A stretch of DNA of 64,000 nucleotides. Origin: Candidatus Sulfotelmatobacter sp. (GTDB taxonomy: Bacteria; Acidobacteriota; Terriglobia; Terriglobales; Acidobacteriaceae). Both the position numbers and the translations under genes were made by a program. Each line of letters begins with the position of its first letter. Position 1 is the first letter of the stretch. Below are positions 17,091 through 25,726 of the stretch, in pieces. The notes beneath the pieces were generated by a model. The model searched no databases. It was not told where the DNA came from and worked only from the letters and a program-made list of their open reading frames with translations. The stretch covers positions 1 to 64,000 of the forward strand of contig JASHNU010000051.1 in the NCBI GenBank assembly GCA_030041475.1, written 5' to 3'.

Positions 17091-17630
17091 TCACCACAAA
17101 CAATACAAGCTGTCCTTGAATCGTTCTGCAGTAACTTCTCTGCGCAAATTTTCCAAGTCGGTCGCACCCTCAGCCCCGCAGCCGCCCCACAGAAATTGGA
17201 CTTTGTCTCGCTCGTCGATGCTGAATACGACGACATCGTAATTCCCTGCCTCGCCGTTTATCCCGGATTCATAATGAATGAATGACTTCTTGTCCGCTAG
17301 ACCGGCGAATCGTAAGCGCCTGAACGGTACAATTCCGGTCATTCCAGAGTATTTCCAGCCGGGATTCTGCATCGTGAATCGCTGTTCTCTGCTTAACACC
17401 GTGAAGGCGTCCTTCAAACGGGCTGGCATTTCGTCGGTTGCGGTGACCACGGTGAATTCTCCGTCTAAAATGTGTTCCTTCTCTGATTGAGGGATCTTCT
17501 TATGAAATCGTCGCATGAAATACTCTTCAGTATTGGCCGAGGTGAGAGAGCGAGGCGCGGCTGGAATATCGGCAAGCTTCCAGCGTATGTAGTAGGCCAC
17601 AAGTCCGCAGAGAAGGGCTCCGAGACTCAC
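17091..17630 (-). CDS. Hypothetical membrane-anchored protein
   Basis: A 179-residue protein with one N-terminal hydrophobic segment (SLGALLCGLVAYYI) and a soluble remainder with mixed charge and no motif I recognise. It ends in SLYCLW. The start is uncertain: GTG 17630 cuts the beginning of the hydrophobic helix, and the frame continues upstream without ATG through KRKRNN-like residues to a stop near 17700. It lies downstream of the DUF2207 gene on the same strand and upstream of the deiodinase-like gene, 124 bases from it. Base composition is slightly more AT-rich than its neighbours. Function unknown. Confidence 0.55.
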   Translation of the reverse strand: MSLGALLCGLVAYYIRWKLADIPAAPRSLTSANTEEYFMRRFHKKIPQSEKEHILDGEFTVVTATDEMPARLKDAFTVLSREQRFTMQNPGWKYSGMTGIVPFRRLRFAGLADKKSFIHYESGINGEAGNYDVVVFSIDERDKVQFLWGGCGAEGATDLENLRREVTAERFKDSLYCLW

Positions 17631-17757
17631 GGCCGCGACAAGAAAATTGTTGCGTTTGCGGTGATTGTCGAAAATGGCGATTACCTCGGGCCTTTTGGGT
17701 CAATCAAGCCCAGCGCATTCATCCAGCTGGCGATTGCGCTCATTAATCACTCTCTCA

Positions 17758-19545
17758 TCAAAACGCGCCACCGCCACCGCCACCAAATCCGCCGCCGGAG
17801 AAGCCGCCGCCACCGCCGCCAAATCCTCCTCCGCTCCACCCCGAGCCTGTCGAACTGGCGCGCGGAGCCGAGACGAACACCTGGTGCATATCGCTGGCCA
17901 TGCTGTGCATCGAACTCGAAAACAGAATCGGATTGAAGACCATCCCGGGATAATAGCCGCCGGGCGCGACGTACCATGAGGGCGGATCTTTCACGATTCC
18001 GGCGAAAGCCTGCGCCCAATGATGCTCTACGCCCAGGGCCATGGCGTAAGGCAGGAATTTCTCAAATGTCGTGGGCGGCATTTGCTTCAGCCGTTCCGCG
18101 TCCACGCGGTTCATGAATTCCTGAAAGCCGAGCACGGCCACCTGCACGCGCACGCCCTTCACAGTTTTCGCGGTCATGACGCGCGCGAACAGCCACCAGA
18201 TCGCGGCCGAGACTAGAATGCTCACGATCACCAATGGAATCGAGTTGAAGAAATTCGCCCAACCGAGGTACTGCACAATTGCAAACGGGATCAGAATCAC
18301 AACCGCGGCGGCCACGCTGTATCCATTGGCCGATTCCGGATCGAGCAGGTAAATTCCTTTATTCCGCAAGGACGACATGATGTCTTCGCGGATGATGGGA
18401 ACGGCCGTATAGAAGCGGTTCTTGAGGCTGGAAAGGCGCGTCTCCTGGCCGCCGGCGAAGACGTTTTCGAGCATGACGCGCTCATGCGGGGCCAGGCTCT
18501 TGTCGGTCAGATCGGCCATCGGCTTGAGCAGATGGAGAACGTAGTCTTTGTGCGTGAAGACGAGCCCCTTGTCGGCGACTTCCTCGATTTTGATGTAGCC
18601 GCGGACAGCCAAATCGACCATGGTCGATGTGATGTCGCGGGGATGGATCGAGTCGTCGAGCAAAGTGCCGGCTTCGGCGGGTGAAATCCCCGGCGGGGGC
18701 TCGTACATGGGCGCGACCGAGACGCCCGGGTCGGGATCGCGTCCTTTGAACCACCACAGGACGAACATTACGGCAGCCGTCACGAAGGGCAGGAGCATGA
18801 CCGGGTTTCCGCCGAGGAACCAGAAGAACCTTGTGACTGCGCCGGGTTCTTTCAGAATGTCTTTCGGGATGTAAACGTCGATCGTGACCCCGCCGCGCAT
18901 GGGCAGGGGATTGTTGGTTTCGAACTCGGCGACTGCCCCGTCAACTTTCGCGGTCGCGTCGCGCTCGCTCGATCCATAGACGCCGGTAAACGCTTGCGCG
19001 CGAAGTGAGCCGGCAGCCGCTTCAGGAAACTGCACGGTCGCACCCGCGTGATCGATGGGCACGGGCCAATCGTTGCCGGTCACGTTCCAGTAGAACTCGT
19101 CGTAGTCCTTGAAAAAGCGCGTGCCGTTGGCCACGCGGTAGGTGATCTCGACGGTGCGCGCGGTGTCGACTGCGCCGGGAATGTAAATCTTCAGATCGCG
19201 CGAGCCGTTGGATGTCGAAGATTCGTATTTCAGGATGTGACCTTCGCTGTCGCTGACGCTCTCGACATGCAAGTAGAGTTCGTAGTTGGTGTGGTTCGGC
19301 CCCGGATATTCGATCGGAATGGTGCGGTGAATGCCATGCCACTCGCCCGCGAAAGCCAGGGTGATCCGCTCGGTCACGACGGCGCTGCCGTCGGTGGTGA
19401 CGGTGATGTTGTCCTGAAAGTCCGCTACGCGCCAGGATTTGGCATGGGCAACGAGAGGAAGAATGCTGAAGAGCGCCGCCAGGAAGAACAGAGCAAGTTT
19501 CTGGCGGATCGTTGGGGAAAGCCTCAAGTTTGCTGACTCCATCAT
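17758..19545 (-). CDS. DUF2207 membrane protein with glycine-rich tail
   Basis: A 595-residue protein of the DUF2207 family. A signal sequence (LALFFLAALFSILPLVAHA) leads into an exported beta-rich domain (about 30-240: VADFQDNITVTTDGSAVVTE, HGIHRTIPIEYPG). A membrane helix follows near 255-270, then a cytoplasmic segment with TLLDDSIHPRDITSTMVDLA, a helical pair near 410-450, and a C-terminus of Gly/Phe/Ser repeats (GGGFGGGGGGFSGGGFGGGG). Such proteins often sit beside LemA, as here (36 bases downstream of lemA). The two are probably co-transcribed and form an envelope module of unknown function. Confidence 0.88.
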   Translation of the reverse strand: MMESANLRLSPTIRQKLALFFLAALFSILPLVAHAKSWRVADFQDNITVTTDGSAVVTERITLAFAGEWHGIHRTIPIEYPGPNHTNYELYLHVESVSDSEGHILKYESSTSNGSRDLKIYIPGAVDTARTVEITYRVANGTRFFKDYDEFYWNVTGNDWPVPIDHAGATVQFPEAAAGSLRAQAFTGVYGSSERDATAKVDGAVAEFETNNPLPMRGGVTIDVYIPKDILKEPGAVTRFFWFLGGNPVMLLPFVTAAVMFVLWWFKGRDPDPGVSVAPMYEPPPGISPAEAGTLLDDSIHPRDITSTMVDLAVRGYIKIEEVADKGLVFTHKDYVLHLLKPMADLTDKSLAPHERVMLENVFAGGQETRLSSLKNRFYTAVPIIREDIMSSLRNKGIYLLDPESANGYSVAAAVVILIPFAIVQYLGWANFFNSIPLVIVSILVSAAIWWLFARVMTAKTVKGVRVQVAVLGFQEFMNRVDAERLKQMPPTTFEKFLPYAMALGVEHHWAQAFAGIVKDPPSWYVAPGGYYPGMVFNPILFSSSMHSMASDMHQVFVSAPRASSTGSGWSGGGFGGGGGGFSGGGFGGGGGGAF

Positions 19546-19580
19546 TCGGGTTCCATCACTCGGGACTCAATGATGCGACC

Positions 19581-20129
19581 TCAGAACCTCACCTGCACGG
19601 GTTCGCGGTCGGCCTCCGCTGTTTCGAAGAACTGGCGTGCCGTGAAGCCGAACATCCCAGCGATGATGTTCGTCGGGAAGGACTGGATTTTTGTGTTGAG
19701 ATCCCGCACCACCGCGTTGTAGTAACGGCGCGCGTTCTGGATCGAATCTTCGGTCTGGCTGAGCGAGCCCTGCAACTGGGTAAATTCCTGCGAGGCCTGC
19801 AGCTGCGGATAATTCTCAGCCACGGCGAACAGGCTCTTCAGCGCGCCGGAGAGCTGATTTTCGGCGATGGCCTTATCGGCCGGCGTGGTTGCCTGCATCG
19901 CCTGCGAGCGGAACTTGGCGATGTTTTCGAACGTCCCTTTCTCGTGCGCGGCGTATCCCTTGACGGTTTCGACGAGATTCGGAATCAGGTCGTGGCGGCG
20001 CTTCAGCTGCACGTCAATGTCGGACCACGCCGAATCGCAGCGCACGCGCAATTGCACCAGGCTGTTGTACATGCCGATCAGAACCACGGCGATGACGACG
20101 AGGATTACCAGCAAGATCAAACCGGTCAT
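19581..20129 (-). CDS. lemA: LemA-family protein
   Basis: A 182-residue protein of the LemA family. One N-terminal transmembrane helix (LILLVILVVIAVVLIGMYNS) is followed by the conserved long helical region (YNSLVQLRVRCDSAWSDIDV, QLKRRHDLIPNLVETVKGYA). YPQLQASQEFTQLQGSLSQT and the NIIAGMFGF stretch near the end are also typical. LemA-type proteins are membrane-anchored helical bundles with no settled biochemical role. The position between a VWA gene upstream and a DUF2207 gene downstream, all on one strand, suggests one transcription unit. Confidence 0.93.
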   Translation of the reverse strand: MTGLILLVILVVIAVVLIGMYNSLVQLRVRCDSAWSDIDVQLKRRHDLIPNLVETVKGYAAHEKGTFENIAKFRSQAMQATTPADKAIAENQLSGALKSLFAVAENYPQLQASQEFTQLQGSLSQTEDSIQNARRYYNAVVRDLNTKIQSFPTNIIAGMFGFTARQFFETAEADREPVQVRF

Positions 20130-20264
20130 AGGCGCTCCGGAGTTGAAAATGTGAATTCAAACGGACGTTAACACAGGGAAAGCGCGGCGGCAATTAGGAA
20201 GCTGTGTGCGCTTTTGCATTTCTGCGATAGGGAGATTGCGGATGCGCAGATCGAGGCGATTTGC

Positions 20265-21302
20265 CTATTGCTGTGGGGCGAAGTAGCCCTTGCGTGCGCG
20301 GACCTGAAGGTCTTTTTTCAGCGAGGAGATTTCGATCGTCCGGTAACGGCCGTCGGCGTCGAAGTCGGCGGGCTTGTAGGAGACCACGTACTGGCTGCGC
20401 AGTTCGTCTTCAATGGCGGCGTAGGAGTGGGTGATGTCCTTCATCTTGAAGGGGAAGAAGGCGCGCCCGCCGGTGGCTTCCGCCATCTGTTCGAGAACCT
20501 TGTCGCCGCGCATGACCAGGCCACTGTCGTCAGTGGAAATCGCGTAAATGATGACTTCGGCGCGCTGGGCCATCTCGATGGCCTGCGCCCGCGAGACTTC
20601 GCTTTGGTTATCTTCTCCGTCACTGACCACAATGATGGCTTTCCGCACCGGGTGCTCAGGATGATCTTTCAGAAATTTGTCTTTGCACGCGTGATAGATG
20701 GCGTCGTACAGAGCAGTGCCGCCGCCGTTGTGCAACTTGTGTACCGCCCAGTAAAGCCGGGAATAATCGTCGGTGTAGTCCTGCGCGAGCTGGCTGTGGC
20801 TGTTGAAGCCCACGATGAAGGCCTTGTCGAATCCCGCGCGCAGCGTGTGCTGTAGAAAGCTGGTGGCCGCGTCCTGCTCAAAATCGAAGCGGCTGTCGAC
20901 CGATCCGCTGACATCGATCAGCAGACCCAGGTGAAGGGGCAGATCGGTTTCGCGGCGGAAGTTCAGAATGGCCTGCGGCGGCTTGTGATCGTCGAGAATT
21001 GAAAAATCCTTCTGCGTCAGGTCGCGGACGAACTTGCCGTGCTTGTCGGTGGCGATGAAGAGCACGTTCACTTCGTTCACGCGTGTGCGGATGGTGATCA
21101 GCGAATTCTGCGGGTCGTCCGCAGTCGAATCCGCGATCGTCTCGGAGCTCGAAGCCGCGTTCGAGACTGGCGCGCTCGTGGTGTTGTAAGCGCTGAGGGT
21201 CGTCGCATCGGAGTAGGCTGACTGCGCGCGCGAAACGGCGACCACGGCAAAGGTTGCCAGCAACAGCCCGAGAATGCGAAATTTTGTGTGCGTGTACTTC
21301 AT
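20265..21302 (-). CDS. VWA-domain secreted protein (acidobacterial VWFA-related type)
   Basis: A 345-residue exported protein. From ATG 21302 the signal peptide is YTHTKFRILGLLLATFAVVA ending at SRAQS; an ATG at 21326 is possible. A conserved pre-domain (VNVLFIATDKHGKFVRDLTQ, then DFSILDDHKPP) precedes the von Willebrand A domain. Its metal-ion site is DVSGSVDSRF (DxSxS), with a downstream Thr and DGEDNQS. A short C-terminal strand ends in VRARKGYFAPQQ. This layout is very common in Acidobacteria; the ligand is unknown. It heads the presumed VWA-lemA-DUF2207 unit. Confidence 0.9.
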   Translation of the reverse strand: MKYTHTKFRILGLLLATFAVVAVSRAQSAYSDATTLSAYNTTSAPVSNAASSSETIADSTADDPQNSLITIRTRVNEVNVLFIATDKHGKFVRDLTQKDFSILDDHKPPQAILNFRRETDLPLHLGLLIDVSGSVDSRFDFEQDAATSFLQHTLRAGFDKAFIVGFNSHSQLAQDYTDDYSRLYWAVHKLHNGGGTALYDAIYHACKDKFLKDHPEHPVRKAIIVVSDGEDNQSEVSRAQAIEMAQRAEVIIYAISTDDSGLVMRGDKVLEQMAEATGGRAFFPFKMKDITHSYAAIEDELRSQYVVSYKPADFDADGRYRTIEISSLKKDLQVRARKGYFAPQQ

Positions 21303-21326
21303 GCCCGGAGAATACAAATTTTTCAT

Positions 21327-21602
21327 CCTAAACCACGTCCGCGGACACTCCCAAACGACTTAGATGCACGCCGGATGCCGAACCCAGCCCGAATGGAGTC
21401 CGCTATCTCATTGACTTTAGGGTTGCTCTGCCCCAGTGCCAAGTTACAAAAGGAGCACACGGAGGGTCATGGCAAAACACTTGCAGTTTCTAGGGCTTGC
21501 GCGATAGGGAATGGCCAAGGCGGTTGGCCAGCCAGATGCGCCCCCCAACATAGTCACGCCGGCTACGCCGGCTTTGCATAAAATCTTTGAGTGGAGGGAA
21601 AC
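21327..21602. other. Intergenic region without a recognised gene
   Basis: About 276 bases between the divergent VWA and SYLF genes. It should hold both promoters, but no convincing -35/-10 pair stands out. A short GCCGGC-TAC-GCCGGC hairpin lies near 21559-21573. GGAGG at 21593-21597 is the ribosome site of the SYLF gene. Confidence 0.5.
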
Positions 21603-22316
21603 ATGAAGAAATTCATCTTTTCTTTTATTGCCGTCTGCCTGTCGGCCAGTGTCGCCTTTGCCGCGGGTGACGAGCGCGAAGAAGATCGAGTGAAGAATTC
21701 GGCGGAGGTGTTAAAGGAGATTTTGAATATTCCTGACGACGTTCCCCAGGATCTGCTCGACAAGGCCGAGTGTGTGATCATCATGCCGTCGGTCGTCAAG
21801 GCCGCATTCGGCGTGGGGGCTAGTTTCGGCCGCGGGGTGATGATCTGCCGCAGTGGCGAGCACTACAAAGGCAAGTGGGGCGCGCCCGCCCTCTATGCTC
21901 TGGAAGGCGGCAGCATTGGATTTCAAATCGGCGGCCAGGCCACGGATTTTGTTCTGCTGGTGATGAACCCGAAAGGCGCGCGCTCGCTGCTGTCGAGCAA
22001 GGTGAAACTCGGAGCGGACGCTTCGGCTGCAGCCGGGCCCAAGGGTCGCACGGCTGAAGGGGCGACCGACATCGTGATGAGCGCCGAGATTCTTTCCTAC
22101 TCGCGCAACAAAGGACTGTTTGCCGGAATTTCTCTGGAGGGCTCGACTTTGCGCTCGGACGGAAGCGCGAACGAGAAACTCTACGGGAAGAAGCTAACGG
22201 CAAAGGAAATCATTCGCGAAGGCAAGGTCGGAATTCCGGAGTGCGCGCATCAGCTAGTCTCTCTGCTTGACACCAAGTCGCCGGTCAACAAATCGGACCC
22301 GAAGTCGCTGGAGTAG
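21603..22316 (+). CDS. SYLF (Ysc84-type) lipid-binding domain protein, secreted
   Basis: A 237-residue exported protein with a signal peptide ending in ASVAFAAG and one SYLF domain. Signature stretches are AECVIIMPSVVKAAFGVGAS, FGRGVMICRSGE, GSIGFQIGGQATDFVLLVMN, and the late EILSYSRNKGLFAGISLEGS, which contains the SYxxxKGLFAG core. SYLF domains bind phosphoinositides in eukaryotes. The bacterial exported versions are common in Acidobacteria and Proteobacteria but their role is unsettled. ATG 21603 follows GGAGG with 5 bases of spacing. No operon partner is obvious. Confidence 0.9.
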   Translation: MKKFIFSFIAVCLSASVAFAAGDEREEDRVKNSAEVLKEILNIPDDVPQDLLDKAECVIIMPSVVKAAFGVGASFGRGVMICRSGEHYKGKWGAPALYALEGGSIGFQIGGQATDFVLLVMNPKGARSLLSSKVKLGADASAAAGPKGRTAEGATDIVMSAEILSYSRNKGLFAGISLEGSTLRSDGSANEKLYGKKLTAKEIIREGKVGIPECAHQLVSLLDTKSPVNKSDPKSLE

Positions 22317-22326
22317 GATTTTCTTC

Positions 22327-22398
22327 GATGGCGTCATCCCGAGCAAAGCCGTTTTTCAGGCGGCCCTGCTGGTGAAAGCGCGGGCCTTCGGGATGATG
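22327..22398. repeat. Dispersed repeat, family C (copy 1)
   Basis: The inverted ends GTCATCCCGAG and TCGGGATGAT flank a central hairpin-like core. The motif is the CATCC(T/C)GAG family also seen near 24605, 27130-27250 and 38263-38332. It ends about 16 bases before the expected start of the tag gene. Confidence 0.65.
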
Positions 22399-22414
22399 CT
22401 GCAAAGGAGACAGA

Positions 22415-22999
22415 GTCAAAACTGAGTCGCCAAAGAATCGTTGTGCCTGGGCCAACAACGAACTCGCGATCCTCTATCACGATGAAGAATGGGGCGTGCC
22501 GGTGCACGACGACCGCACGCTCTTTGAATTCTTAATCCTCGAAGGCGCGCAGGCCGGGCTCAGCTGGAACACCATCCTTAACAAGCGCGAGAACTACCGC
22601 AAGGTGTTCGCGGGATTCGATCCCAGGCGCATCGCGCGCTTCGACCGCCGCAAGATGCAGCAACTGATGCGCGATCCGGGCATTGTGCGCAACCGGCTGA
22701 AGATCGCGTCGGCCATCGGTAACGCGAAGGCATTTCTGCAGGTGCAGGAAGAGTTCGGCAGCTTCGACCGCTACGCCTGGCACTTCGTCGGTGGCAAGCC
22801 GCGGGTGAATGTCGTGAAATCGCTCAAGGATGTGCCGGCGCGCACTGCCGAATCCGATGCCATGAGCAAAGACCTCAGGCGGCGCGGGTTCAATTTTGTC
22901 GGATCGACGATTTGCTACGCGTTCATGCAGGCAGTCGGGATGGTCAACGACCACGTGGTCGAGTGCTTCCGATACAAGCCACTCGCTCGTCAGCGCTGA
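22415..22999 (+). CDS. tag: DNA-3-methyladenine glycosylase I (start codon unclear)
   Basis: Base-excision enzyme that removes 3-methyladenine from alkylated DNA. From codon 22415 the protein would be 194 residues, close to the family norm. The motifs are RCAWANN (Zn Cys), YHDEEWGVPVHDD, ILEGAQAGLSWNTIL with the catalytic Glu, and a C-terminal NDHVVEC supplying the Zn His and Cys. The frame is open from 22397, yet holds no ATG, GTG or TTG before GTG 22496, which would lose the first zinc ligands. An AAGGAG site (22404-22409) sits 5 bases before GTC 22415, where the start should be. A non-canonical start or a damaged start codon is possible. Confidence 0.8.
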   Translation, partial: VKTESPKNRCAWANNELAILYHDEEWGVPVHDDRTLFEFLILEGAQAGLSWNTILNKRENYRKVFAGFDPRRIARFDRRKMQQLMRDPGIVRNRLKIASAIGNAKAFLQVQEEFGSFDRYAWHFVGGKPRVNVVKSLKDVPARTAESDAMSKDLRRRGFNFVGSTICYAFMQAVGMVNDHVVECFRYKPLARQR

Positions 23000-23469
23000 C
23001 GGAACGCGCCGGCGGTCAGATAGACGACGAAGAGTCCCAGAATAAGAACCAGCCCCTCCACCCGCTCCGACCACGCGTGCAGAGCGTCGAACTGCAGACG
23101 TGCGGGATTGTTGAGCGTGGTGGCGTCGAAGGTTGCGACCTGCGCGCGCAGTGCGACCATGCGCGGCGTGATCCAGAATTGTGAAACGAGCGTGAGAGCC
23201 AGCATGACGCAGATCAGCAGGTGACGCATAGCGAAGGGTTGGCCTGAGCCCTGCGTCAGTCGGTTATAGGAGAGGGAACTGACCAGGAACAGGACGCCCG
23301 AGCCAATCGCCATCCAGTGCAGCTTGGTCAGCAAGTTTCCGACCAGAGTTCCCGCAAGCAGCCGGGTCGGCAAGAGTTGAAACGCAACAGGCGCGACGAC
23401 GATAAAGAAGATCAGCCCGCCGATCCAGACCACGAGCGAGAGCAGCATGAGAAAGCGCAGCAAGGACAT
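22990..23469 (-). CDS. DUF4149-like four-helix membrane protein
   Basis: A 159-residue integral membrane protein with four predicted helices: about 5-28 (FLMLLSLVVWIGGLIFFIVV), 50-66, 84-101 and 137-154. The pattern VVWIGGLIFFIVVAPVAFQ near the N-terminus fits the DUF4149 family. The function is unknown. Its 3' end overlaps that of tag by 10 bases in convergent orientation. The MoxR ATPase gene starts on the same strand farther left, 1.5 kb is shared by no other gene, and no co-transcription is implied. Confidence 0.78.
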   Translation of the reverse strand: MSLLRFLMLLSLVVWIGGLIFFIVVAPVAFQLLPTRLLAGTLVGNLLTKLHWMAIGSGVLFLVSSLSYNRLTQGSGQPFAMRHLLICVMLALTLVSQFWITPRMVALRAQVATFDATTLNNPARLQFDALHAWSERVEGLVLILGLFVVYLTAGAFRQR

Positions 23470-23521
23470 GACGGAGAATTATAGTCTGAGGATGATCGTG
23501 TCGGTTGACAAGAGAGCCGGA

Positions 23522-24544
23522 CTACACTGGAACTGCCACGCTCTCCACGATTTCCTTCAGCACCTGGTCGGACTGTTCCGACTTTTTCAGCGTGGAGGCG
23601 TAGTGGCCGTTGACCACGACACGGTGGGCGAAGACCGAGATCACGAGCGGCTTGAAATCCTCGGGAGTGCAGAAAGTGCGGCCTTCCAGAAACGCCATGG
23701 CTTGCGCTGCGCGGTAGAGTGCCTGCGAGCCGCGGGGCGAAACACCGAGAGAAAGAAATTCAGACGTGCGGGTGCGCCGTACGATTTCGAGGGCATAGCT
23801 CACCAGCGATTCGTCCACGCGAATCTGCCTTACGGCCTGCTGCATCTCGAGCACATCGGCTCCGGAGAGAACCGGACGTATGCCTTCGATCTGCGACGCG
23901 CCTGCCTCCGAGCGCAGAATTTCGCGCTCCGCCTGCGGGTCGGGATATCCCATGCGCACGCGCAGCAGGAAGCGATCGAGCTGGGACTCAGGCAACGGAT
24001 ACGTGCCGTGATGCTCCACCGGATTCTGCGTGGCCGTCACCAAAAACGGTTGCGGCAATTCGTAAGAGTGCGCGTCGACCGTGACCTGGCCTTCGTTCAT
24101 GGCCTCGAGCAGCGCAGATTGCGTTTTTGCCGTGGTGCGGTTGATCTCATCGGCCAGCAAAACGTTCGTGAAGACCGGACCGCGCTTGAATTCGAACTGC
24201 TGGTCCATTGCGGAATAAACGGAAATGCCGAGTACATCCGAGGGCAGCATATCGCTGGTGAACTGCACGCGCTGAAAACTGCAGTCGATGGCGCGGGCCA
24301 GCGCTTGCCCCAGTGTGGTCTTGCCGACGCCGGGAACGCCTTCAATCAGCAGATGTCCGCGGGCCAGTATGCTGACCAAGGCCAGGCGGACAACGTCGTC
24401 TTTGCCGCGAATGACGCGGCGGAGAGCCATTTCCAGATCTTTCGCCTTGACGGCGGCCTGGGCAGTGGCTTTCTCGGCGGCTTTGGAGGAAACAGCGCTG
24501 GCAGTCTCAGGGGACATTGATTTGGATTCTACTATCGGCGCCAT
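23522..24544 (-). CDS. MoxR-family AAA+ ATPase
   Basis: A 340-residue MoxR ATPase, a chaperone-like assembly factor for metal-enzyme or VWA-protein maturation in other systems. It has Walker A at about 69-76 (GVPGVGKTT), Walker B in VLLADEINRTTAKTQSALLE, sensor 1 in VTATQNPVEHHGTYPLPESQ and the lid region ending in LGVSPRGSQALYRAAQAMAF. MoxR genes usually neighbour DUF58 and VWA genes. Here the near neighbours are htpX and DUF4149, while a VWA gene is 2 kb away on the same strand, so a functional link is possible but unproven. The first 25 residues are low-complexity Ala/Ser/Lys. Confidence 0.93.
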   Translation of the reverse strand: MAPIVESKSMSPETASAVSSKAAEKATAQAAVKAKDLEMALRRVIRGKDDVVRLALVSILARGHLLIEGVPGVGKTTLGQALARAIDCSFQRVQFTSDMLPSDVLGISVYSAMDQQFEFKRGPVFTNVLLADEINRTTAKTQSALLEAMNEGQVTVDAHSYELPQPFLVTATQNPVEHHGTYPLPESQLDRFLLRVRMGYPDPQAEREILRSEAGASQIEGIRPVLSGADVLEMQQAVRQIRVDESLVSYALEIVRRTRTSEFLSLGVSPRGSQALYRAAQAMAFLEGRTFCTPEDFKPLVISVFAHRVVVNGHYASTLKKSEQSDQVLKEIVESVAVPV

Positions 24545-24559
24545 GAACGAGCAGAGTTA

Positions 24560-24715
24560 CGGCAGTCACAGGAGCAGCTCTCAGCTTTCGGCTATCGGCC
24601 AAAAGCAGATTCCTCGCTTCGCTCGGAATGTCAACCGAGGGCGGCCAATCTTGGGAACGCCGGCATTGCGCACTCTTGCACCATGTTTGTGCTGAAAACC
24701 AAGACCTGAAAGCTG
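24560..24715. repeat. Repeat-derived intergenic DNA (family C fragment and CAGCTTTC inverted motif)
   Basis: The gap between htpX and moxR contains CTCAGCTTTCGGCTATCGG (about 24576-24597) and its partial complement CTGAAAGCTGACCGC (about 24707-24720). A family C-like stretch, CTCGCTTCGCTCGGAATG, lies inside. No gene is visible. Confidence 0.45.
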
Positions 24716-24721
24716 ACCGCT

Positions 24722-25585
24722 TTATTGCATAAACTCCGCCGGCCGGCCCGTCAGGCGCTCGATGCGCTTGGCGATGGGTGGATGCGTCGAAAACAGATTC
24801 GCAAAATTCATGCCGAGGAACGGCTGAATGATGAACAGATGCGCCGTCGAGGGCGTGGCTTGCAGGGGCAGACGCCGCGAGTAGGCGTCGAGCTTTTGCA
24901 GTGCGCTGGCCAGGGCATAGGGATTGCCGGTGAAATGCGCGCCGGTGGCGTCGGCCTGATATTCGCGCGAGCGCGAAACGGCGAGCTGAATCAGTGATGC
25001 CGCAATGGGCGCCAGGATGAGCATGAAGATCGCAGCCAGACCTCCGCCTCCGCGTCCTTCGCGATCGCGGCCGCCGAAGCCGCCGAAAAACATCGCCCAA
25101 CGTCCCATGCTGGCGAGCATGGTGATGGCGCCGGCAATCGTGGCAGCGACGGAACTAATCAGAATGTCGCGGTTGTTGACGTGGCCCAGTTCGTGCGCCA
25201 AGACGCCTTCGAGTTCTTCGTCATTCAGTAAACCCAGAATCCCGTGGGTCACGGCGACCGAGGCGTGGCTGGGGCTGCGGCCCGTGGCGAAGGCGTTGGG
25301 CGATTCAGTCGGGATCACGTAGATCTTCGGCATCGGAATGCCGATTTTCTGCGTAAGCCGCTCGACGATTTCATAAGCGCGCGGCAATTGCTCGCGCGTC
25401 ACCGGCTGGGCGCGATACATGGCCAGCGCGATCTTGTCGGAGAAAAAGTAAGAGACAAAGTTCATCACGGCAGCGAAGACGAGGGCCAGCATCATGCCGT
25501 TCTGGCCGCCGAAATAACGGCCGATGAACATCAGCAGCAACGTAAGCAGCGTGAGTAAGAACGCGGTCTTGAACGTGTTTCCCAT
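24722..25585 (-). CDS. htpX: HtpX-type membrane zinc metalloprotease
   Basis: A 287-residue M48 protease for quality control of inner-membrane proteins. Two N-terminal helices (FLLTLLTLLLMFIGRYFG and MLALVFAAVMNFVSYFF) are followed by the active site HELGH (His131, Glu132, His135) and the downstream Glu in SREYQADATGAHFTGNPYA. A further hydrophobic hairpin lies near residues 145-195, interrupted by a Gly/Arg-rich GGFGGRDREGRGGGG loop. All zinc ligands are present. It is the fifth gene of a long same-strand run that begins at ccmF, with repeat DNA between it and the next gene, moxR. Confidence 0.94.
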   Translation of the reverse strand: MGNTFKTAFLLTLLTLLLMFIGRYFGGQNGMMLALVFAAVMNFVSYFFSDKIALAMYRAQPVTREQLPRAYEIVERLTQKIGIPMPKIYVIPTESPNAFATGRSPSHASVAVTHGILGLLNDEELEGVLAHELGHVNNRDILISSVAATIAGAITMLASMGRWAMFFGGFGGRDREGRGGGGLAAIFMLILAPIAASLIQLAVSRSREYQADATGAHFTGNPYALASALQKLDAYSRRLPLQATPSTAHLFIIQPFLGMNFANLFSTHPPIAKRIERLTGRPAEFMQ

Positions 25586-25726
25586 AGACTTTCTCAGTGA
25601 ACTCTTTCTACAAAAGGATCCCCATAATTAGATGGTACTCGAAGCGGGTGGATTCATGGAGAGATACGGTCCGGCACGCGCCAGAGTTCCAGACTGCAAG
25701 CGGCGTGTTCCGAAGGAGATGCGGTT

